A stretch of DNA of 37,150 nt. Source: Levilactobacillus humaensis (GTDB lineage Bacteria; Bacillota; Bacilli; Lactobacillales; Lactobacillaceae). Shown here piece by piece: positions 32,887 through 37,150 of this stretch (position 1 is the stretch's first letter; each line of letters starts with the position of its first letter). The stretch covers positions 1 through 37,150 of the forward strand of contig NZ_BROB01000024.1 of assembly GCF_024345185.1 (NCBI RefSeq), given 5' to 3'. The notes beneath the pieces are model-generated. The model was not told the DNA's origin, made no database searches, and saw only the letters and a list, made by a program, of their open reading frames with translations. The translations under genes and the position numbers were made by a program.

Positions 32887-34215
32887 ATGGACGCCGTGCT
32901 ACAACTATTCGGACGTCAATTTTGGACAAATTTCGTGTTGGCGATGACCATGCAGTGGTTCCTCACGATTTGGATTGGTCTCATTCGACCACAAAACTGG
33001 AAATTACCCCTGAAATGGGTCGGCTGGGCGTTGATCCCAGCCTTTATTGGGGCGCCATGGAGTCTGCTCATTCCGCCGATCAGTGCTTGGTTCTATTTGC
33101 TCCGGCACCGGCGGCATTTGGTGTTGATTTTTGTCAACGCCACCATTGTGATCTTTCTAGTGGTCGTTCTGATTAACGATGTGACGCGACAGGTAGCCAT
33201 CGAGCTCTGGAGCAGAAAAATTGCCGACGGCGCTCCGGCCATTGCGGCGCGGCTGCTCTTTCAGATTTTTATCTATAGTCTGATCTCCCTAGCGGTATCC
33301 GGTATGCATATCCAGCCCGGGAATCTCACCAAATTGGCGTTGAGTCGTAAGGAACAGTGGACGGTCATGGCCATGCTAGCCAGTCTCACGGTGCTGGCAG
33401 AGACGTCGTCACGCATCATTCATCACCTCCAAATCTCACACGCTATGCTGACATTTTCTTTGAGTATCGAACTGGTGATGGTGCTCTTGATCTCGGCGAG
33501 CCTCTTCGGCTTTCTCCAGAGCTTCTTCTCGCGTCAACGGATGCGGGCAAAGTACCAGGAAACGCTGTTAAGAACACGCTACGACCGGCGAATCTCTGAT
33601 CAAGTTCAAGCGATTCGCCAATTCAAGCAAATTTATCAAAAGCAGATGCTTCAGCTGGGAGATTACCTGGATGCCAAGGATTATGAGGGCTTAGCGGCGT
33701 ATTATGAGACACTCAACAACCGTTGGCAGGCCACGAGTCACTTGGCCGGACTGGAGGCGGACGGTCTCCAGCAGCTAGGGGACCCCGCTCTAAAGAGTCT
33801 GTTATTTCAGAAAATACTAGCTGCCCAGAACCAGGGACGCGATCTGCATCTGGAGATTCCCGATGCCATCGTTAGCCTCCCCATGGCCAGTATGGATCTG
33901 TTGCGAATTGTCGGGATTCTGCTAGATAACGCTATCGAGGCCCCAATTGTTGGTGATCGGGCAGAGCTTTATTGTGCCATTTTAGTTTATCCGGAATCTT
34001 ATGAGATCGCTGTCGCCAATCCCGTTTCCCCGACAACGCCCCCCCAGATTAATCGATTCCTGAAGGCGGGCTATACGACCAAGGGAAATGGTCACGGTCA
34101 AGGACTCAGCACTGTGAGGGAATTGATTGATCAGACCGAGAACGCTGCCCTGCAGGTGGCGGTAAAACGCGGGATGTTGTACTTTACCGTGATTTTAACC
34201 AAGCCGGGGAGGTGA
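32887..34215 (+). CDS. AgrC-like kinase homologue A: ATP-binding half, phospho-acceptor His missing
   Basis: A 442-residue membrane protein with six or seven N-terminal membrane segments (about 1-212) and a cytoplasmic AgrC/PlnB-type (HPK10) kinase region. The GHKL domain is intact: N box LLDNAIEA (345-352, with Asn348) and G box KGNGHGQGLS (399-408). The dimerisation helix, however, reads FKQIYQK at 246-252 where the family has F(R/K)HDYxN: the phospho-acceptor His is Gln248 and the following Asp is Ile. It should bind ATP but cannot phosphorylate itself on the usual residue. It probably acts in trans on the next gene's product. The ATG at 32887 follows GAGGG; an in-frame GTG lies one codon earlier. 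Confidence 0.88.
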   Translation: MDAVLQLFGRQFWTNFVLAMTMQWFLTIWIGLIRPQNWKLPLKWVGWALIPAFIGAPWSLLIPPISAWFYLLRHRRHLVLIFVNATIVIFLVVVLINDVTRQVAIELWSRKIADGAPAIAARLLFQIFIYSLISLAVSGMHIQPGNLTKLALSRKEQWTVMAMLASLTVLAETSSRIIHHLQISHAMLTFSLSIELVMVLLISASLFGFLQSFFSRQRMRAKYQETLLRTRYDRRISDQVQAIRQFKQIYQKQMLQLGDYLDAKDYEGLAAYYETLNNRWQATSHLAGLEADGLQQLGDPALKSLLFQKILAAQNQGRDLHLEIPDAIVSLPMASMDLLRIVGILLDNAIEAPIVGDRAELYCAILVYPESYEIAVANPVSPTTPPQINRFLKAGYTTKGNGHGQGLSTVRELIDQTENAALQVAVKRGMLYFTVILTKPGR

Positions 34216-34219
34216 GCGT

Positions 34220-35542
34220 ATGATTACAGTGAGTATTTGGAGTTTCGCGGTGGCGGACTTTACGTTGATTTTTTGGTTTATCTACTTTCAGTATTACTGG
34301 TTCCCCGAACTACGGCAGAAACACTTTCTCACCTACTGCGCTGGGATGGCGATCGGCTTCACCTTCCTGGATATCGTCAACCCCTTCACTGCTCGGAGTT
34401 CCTTACTGGGGGCACTAGCGGTCGTGGTCATGCTGGTGATTGAGGTCGCGCTCCTCGCCAAGGGTCATCAGTGGCAGTATTTACCGGCTTTCATCGACGT
34501 GACCATTATGGCCTACCTGCTGACGGAATTTGTCGATATGGTGGTGTTAAATGGTATCATCTGGCTGACCAGTCTGAGCTTTGCCACCAGCTGGTGGGGG
34601 ACCTTGACGGGAATGACCATTGATGCCGTTATCTTTACGTTGATGGCGATGAGTCTGTGGTTGACGCGAGCCCCAATGGAAAATCTTATTCAAGCGACGA
34701 TCGGCAGGTCTATGGAGTATCTCTTTCTGATCTTTATGACTGGGATTGCCCTGGTGTACATTCTCTTCGAATACTCTTTACAGGAGTTGGCCGATTCCGA
34801 CCACTACCTGATCTTTCTGACGGGGGTTACCGGAACCCTGTTGATTGGCTTGTCATTGAGTACCTATATGCTGATGCTGACCCATTTGCAAGAGGAACAT
34901 ACCCAGCTTCAACGGCAACAACAGGAATTTCGTGAACAATATACCAGTGAATTGAACCGACAAATGGGCGCGATTCGCAAGTTCAGCCACGATTATCAAA
35001 ACATGTTGTTGGGACTCGGTGGTTACCTTGAGGACAAAGATTACGAGGGGTTTCGGCAATTGTACATCGACATCCGCTCGGGTTGGGAGACTAGTAACGC
35101 AGCGGAATTGACGATTGATGATCTCTCCAATATTCCCAGTGCTAGTCTGCGTTTCGATGTTTACCATAACTACTTGGTGGCCCAGGAAGCCGGGGTTCAG
35201 CTGTTTATCAAGGTACCAGAACCCCTGACTGCGACGATTACGACCCTCAAGCTGATGGGCACGCTGTTGAATCGGACACTCCCTCCATTGGTCGATGGCG
35301 TGAAACATCTGAAACCAGCGGTGGTGACGCTGGATCTTCAGGAAACGGCGCAACTCGTCCGCTTTCAAGTCATCTTCCCGGTACCGGATGATGCGCAAGT
35401 TGGCGGTGAGGCTCGCGTTCAGAGTGAAGAGGCCGAGTTGGACCTGTCGCGCCTGCAGCGCGTGCTCCCCACGAGTGCCACCAGTACGCTGAAATTAAAG
35501 CGCCACTGGGGCCAGTTAACGGTGGCCTTACCGAAGGGATAG
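34220..35542 (+). CDS. AgrC-like kinase homologue B: phospho-acceptor half, ATP-binding boxes missing
   Basis: A 440-residue paralogue of the preceding gene. About six membrane segments (1-222) lead to a dimerisation helix with an intact phospho-acceptor: FSHDYQN at 255-261, His257. The following LGGYLEDKDYEGF matches LGDYLDAKDYEGL of homologue A. The C-terminal domain is degenerate: where A has LLDNAIEA it has LLNRTLPP (349-356), and no glycine-rich G box exists in the last 80 residues. It should be phosphorylated but should not bind ATP normally. Its ribosome binding site (GGGGAGG, 34206-34212) lies over the stop codon region of homologue A, four bases before its ATG, so the two are co-translated, as expected for a heteromeric kinase. 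Confidence 0.88.
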   Translation: MITVSIWSFAVADFTLIFWFIYFQYYWFPELRQKHFLTYCAGMAIGFTFLDIVNPFTARSSLLGALAVVVMLVIEVALLAKGHQWQYLPAFIDVTIMAYLLTEFVDMVVLNGIIWLTSLSFATSWWGTLTGMTIDAVIFTLMAMSLWLTRAPMENLIQATIGRSMEYLFLIFMTGIALVYILFEYSLQELADSDHYLIFLTGVTGTLLIGLSLSTYMLMLTHLQEEHTQLQRQQQEFREQYTSELNRQMGAIRKFSHDYQNMLLGLGGYLEDKDYEGFRQLYIDIRSGWETSNAAELTIDDLSNIPSASLRFDVYHNYLVAQEAGVQLFIKVPEPLTATITTLKLMGTLLNRTLPPLVDGVKHLKPAVVTLDLQETAQLVRFQVIFPVPDDAQVGGEARVQSEEAELDLSRLQRVLPTSATSTLKLKRHWGQLTVALPKG

Positions 35543-35619
35543 CCCAAGGCTTGAACGATTCACAAGGTCGGACTGCGTGGTCAACTGGTTTCACAGGCAA
35601 ACAGTTATCGTTTCATTTC

Positions 35620-35656
35620 TGAAAACGCTTGCAATTCTAGGGCTGTCTGCTATACT
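35620..35656 (+). promoter_or_regulatory. Promoter with cre-like box for a small RNA
   Basis: TTGCAA (35629-35634) and TATACT (35651-35656) are spaced by 16 bases. The -35 is covered by TGAAAACGCTTGCA (35620-35633), which fits TGNAANCGNTNNCA. AAAACGCTTGCAA here differs by one base from the box at the response-regulator promoter. Confidence 0.7.
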
Positions 35657-35662
35657 TAATGA

Positions 35663-35933
35663 ATGTAATACCAATCAATCCTTCAGAGAAGTCGTAGAAT
35701 GTGGAAGTTCTGCGGAGTCTCAACTTTGTGAAGTGACCCTTACCGTCATGATGAGAGTTACTTTAATGGCTCGACTGGGTTCCCAACCTGATCGGGTAGA
35801 GTTGCTCAATAAAGATTACATATTGAGGTCTAGCAAGCCTGAGATAACAGCGATTTCCTGACTACAAACGGTGAAACGTTGCGACTCAAAGCTGCTAACT
35901 GGGAGCCGGAGCGTGGTTACTCCGGTTTTTTTT
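35663..35933 (+). ncRNA. Candidate small RNA (about 270 nt)
   Basis: A good promoter at one end and a strong terminator at the other enclose about 270 bases without a convincing gene. The only sizeable reading frame, ending at 35861, has no ribosome binding site before its internal ATGs and a composition unlike the neighbouring genes; a ten-codon frame from 35698 also lacks one. Small hairpins (for example AACG-GTGAAA-CGTT near 35870) are visible. It does not match the 6S, tmRNA, SRP or RNase P features that I know. Confidence 0.5.
35906..35933 (+). terminator. Terminator of the candidate small RNA
   Basis: CCGGAG (35906-35911) pairs with CTCCGG (35920-35925), with an eight-base loop, and is followed by eight T residues. 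Confidence 0.88.
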
Positions 35934-35960
35934 GATCTCTTTGAAAGATAGTGTTGGAGT

Positions 35961-36143
35961 GGCCGCCTGCGGCTGCCAGGGATTACGCCTGCTGTGGGGA
36001 CGCTTCAGCCCTCTGGGCTTCTCGCTCGACTTTAAGCCCCGCCAGGGGCGCGGGTCTTAAAGGTCGCCCGTGCAGTAAGGCCGAGAATATCGCTCGGTCT
36101 AACTGCACCACCACGGCCGGCTCCATCCCTGGCCTCCTCCGGC
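35961..36143. repeat. GC-rich structured intergenic repeat (MITE/REP-like)
   Basis: Imperfect terminal inverted repeats share GCCAGGGAT (35975-35983) and ATCCCTGGC (36125-36133). Inside are two stem-loops: GAC-TTTAAG with CTTAAA-g-GTC (36028-36065), and TGCAGT with ACTGCA (36071-36107) containing CCGAG/CTCGG. Its first 33 bases recur at 6908-6940. The base composition is much richer in GC than the surroundings, and no ORF is convincing. It resembles the non-autonomous repeats scattered between genes of lactobacilli. Confidence 0.7.
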
Positions 36144-36228
36144 TAGAATGGACGAGGAAGTCAAAAATAACCGGGGGTTGCCACAGTATCGTGGCATTCA
36201 AACTAGCTGGTTGTTAATGGATAAATTG

Positions 36229-36269
36229 AAAAGTAGTGTCGGCGAAAAAACTTCGTTGGCACTACTTTT
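36229..36269. terminator. Strong bidirectional hairpin before the transposon gene
   Basis: AAAAGTAGTG (36229-36238) pairs perfectly with CACTACTTTT (36260-36269); the stem continues to 18 bp with three G-U pairs and a loop AAAAC. A and T flanks make it a terminator in either direction. The stretch 36271-36436 holds nothing I can name. Confidence 0.65.
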
Positions 36270-36436
36270 AATTTGGGTGGAAACTTAGGATCTAGGTTCA
36301 GATAACACGACTACCAAGATAATTAGAACAGAACCTTAACCGGTGACATCGCTCTATTTTTAGTAGTTGCTTTGTTAATAACTAAGCAGAAAATCTGCGA
36401 TTTAAATAGTGGGGTGAATGCAAGAATTTAGCACTC

Positions 36437-36481
36437 TTTGGAAACATACGTTCCCCTCTAGAGGGCCAAACATGTTATACT
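36437..36481 (+). promoter_or_regulatory. Hairpin and -10 box upstream of tnpB
   Basis: TTTGG (36437-36441) and CCAAA (36466-36470) enclose the palindrome CCCTCTAGAGGG (36454-36465). A TATACT (36476-36481) follows as the likely -10. The hairpin may be a subterminal structure of the transposon left end, but the exact end is not identified. Confidence 0.35.
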
Positions 36482-36508
36482 TAATCCCATCTACAGGGGA
36501 GGTATTCA

Positions 36509-37150
36509 TTGGTTAAATTAGGGCGAACAATCAAGCTGAGACTCTATCCGGACACGGATCAAGCAGAACAATTTTTGGCGATGAGCCAGGAATATCAACG
36601 ATTAGCTAATATTGTTAGTCAATGGATCTTTGACCATGAGTTTCAGTTAAGCTGGTTAAAGATCAATCACCATCTGTACAAAGTATTTAGACAAAGTTCA
36701 GAACTCAATAGCCAGATGATTCAGTCTGTTTTCCGAACAGTCTCAGCTTGCTACAAAACTGTTCGAGATCAAATGAAACAACATCCTTACCGTTACAAGA
36801 ACGAAAAAAACAAATGGATTCAAGCTCCTAGAGACCTGACCTGGTTGGTTAAACCCATCCAATTTCGCCGACCACAAGCAGATTTGGTTCGCCGGGGTAA
36901 TTACTCTTTTGCAAATGGAATGAGAAAAATCTCGATAACCACTCTGGGCAAACGGACTAAGCTGAATTTCACTAACAAAGGATTCGAAAAATACTTTACC
37001 GGTGACTGGAAGCTTGGGACCGCCAAGTTAGTCCATAACCAAGACAAATGGTTTCTGTACATTGGCATCACGAAAGAAGTTAGCGACTTCGATCCTAAGG
37101 ATAATCCGCAAATCGTAGGAATTGATCGCGGATTGCGCTTCCTAGCAACT
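36509..37150 (+). CDS. tnpB: IS200/IS605-type TnpB (RNA-guided nuclease family), partial
   Basis: The first 214 codons of a TnpB-type protein; the gene runs off the window. It starts at a TTG with GGGGAGG close upstream. The N-terminus (TIKLRLYPDTDQAEQF) is the usual TnpB start, followed by a helical region, then TAKLVHNQDKWFLYIGI and IVGIDRGLRFLAT, where Asp206 is the first catalytic residue of the RuvC-like nuclease. No TnpA (Y1 transposase) is found upstream, so on this side it is a TnpB-only element. TnpB proteins are RNA-guided DNA nucleases whose guide RNA is normally made from the element's right end, which lies outside the window. Confidence 0.88.
   Translation, partial: MVKLGRTIKLRLYPDTDQAEQFLAMSQEYQRLANIVSQWIFDHEFQLSWLKINHHLYKVFRQSSELNSQMIQSVFRTVSACYKTVRDQMKQHPYRYKNEKNKWIQAPRDLTWLVKPIQFRRPQADLVRRGNYSFANGMRKISITTLGKRTKLNFTNKGFEKYFTGDWKLGTAKLVHNQDKWFLYIGITKEVSDFDPKDNPQIVGIDRGLRFLAT

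Noticed and set aside
35577-35861. 94-codon reading frame
   Set aside because: It spans the promoter and cre-like box of the candidate RNA, lacks a ribosome binding site, and shows no recognisable protein features.
35951-36217. Reading frames on both strands across the GC-rich repeat
   Set aside because: They follow from the base composition and inverted repeats of the element and have low-complexity translations without initiation signals.

Overview
The window most likely comes from a heterofermentative lactobacillus, probably near the Levilactobacillus brevis group, although the species cannot be fixed from sequence alone. Supporting signs are a full-length phosphoketolase, MucBP and DUF5776-like surface domains, AAGGAGG-type ribosome binding sites, CcpA (cre) boxes and typical Firmicutes hairpin terminators.

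Left part (1-11.6 kb). A secreted MucBP/DUF5776-like protein, an M50-like membrane protein and a Cys-tRNA(Pro) deacylase lie on the minus strand. A GntR/UTRA regulator and the phosphoketolase gene xpkA follow on the plus strand; two exact 12-bp repeats between them are candidate operators. Next come a GNAT acetyltransferase, a short-chain dehydrogenase, a membrane-anchored metzincin-type protease, and a divergent MFS exporter/TetR pair around a perfect palindromic operator.

Centre (11.6-30.5 kb). Two paralogous sugar-phosphotransferase gene clusters stand side by side, flanked by two related PRD/EIIB/EIIA regulators that point outwards. Cluster 1 has a fructose-type EIIA, EIIC and EIIB, a GatZ-like aldolase subunit, a small membrane protein, a transketolase, a second EIIA and its own Enzyme I. 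Cluster 2 has an ascorbate-type EIIA, EIIB and EIIC, a second transketolase and a second Enzyme I. The transketolase and Enzyme I modules are homologous, but the transporters belong to different PTS families. The arrangement suggests self-contained import of sugars or polyols by dedicated phosphorelays, feeding the transketolase/phosphoketolase part of metabolism. The substrates cannot be read from the sequence.

Right part (30.6-37.15 kb). A GreA-family factor and a small membrane protein precede a long non-coding, structured interval. A LytTR response regulator and two translationally coupled AgrC-like kinase homologues come next. The first kinase keeps the ATP-binding N and G boxes but has Gln at the phospho-acceptor His position; the second keeps the His but has lost both the N and G boxes. 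They look like two complementary half-kinases, and this is the most unusual system in the window. Downstream are a probable small RNA gene whose promoter carries a cre-like box shared with the response-regulator promoter, a structured intergenic repeat (a fragment of which also lies downstream of xpkA), and a tnpB gene cut by the window edge.

No tRNA, rRNA or CRISPR array was found.
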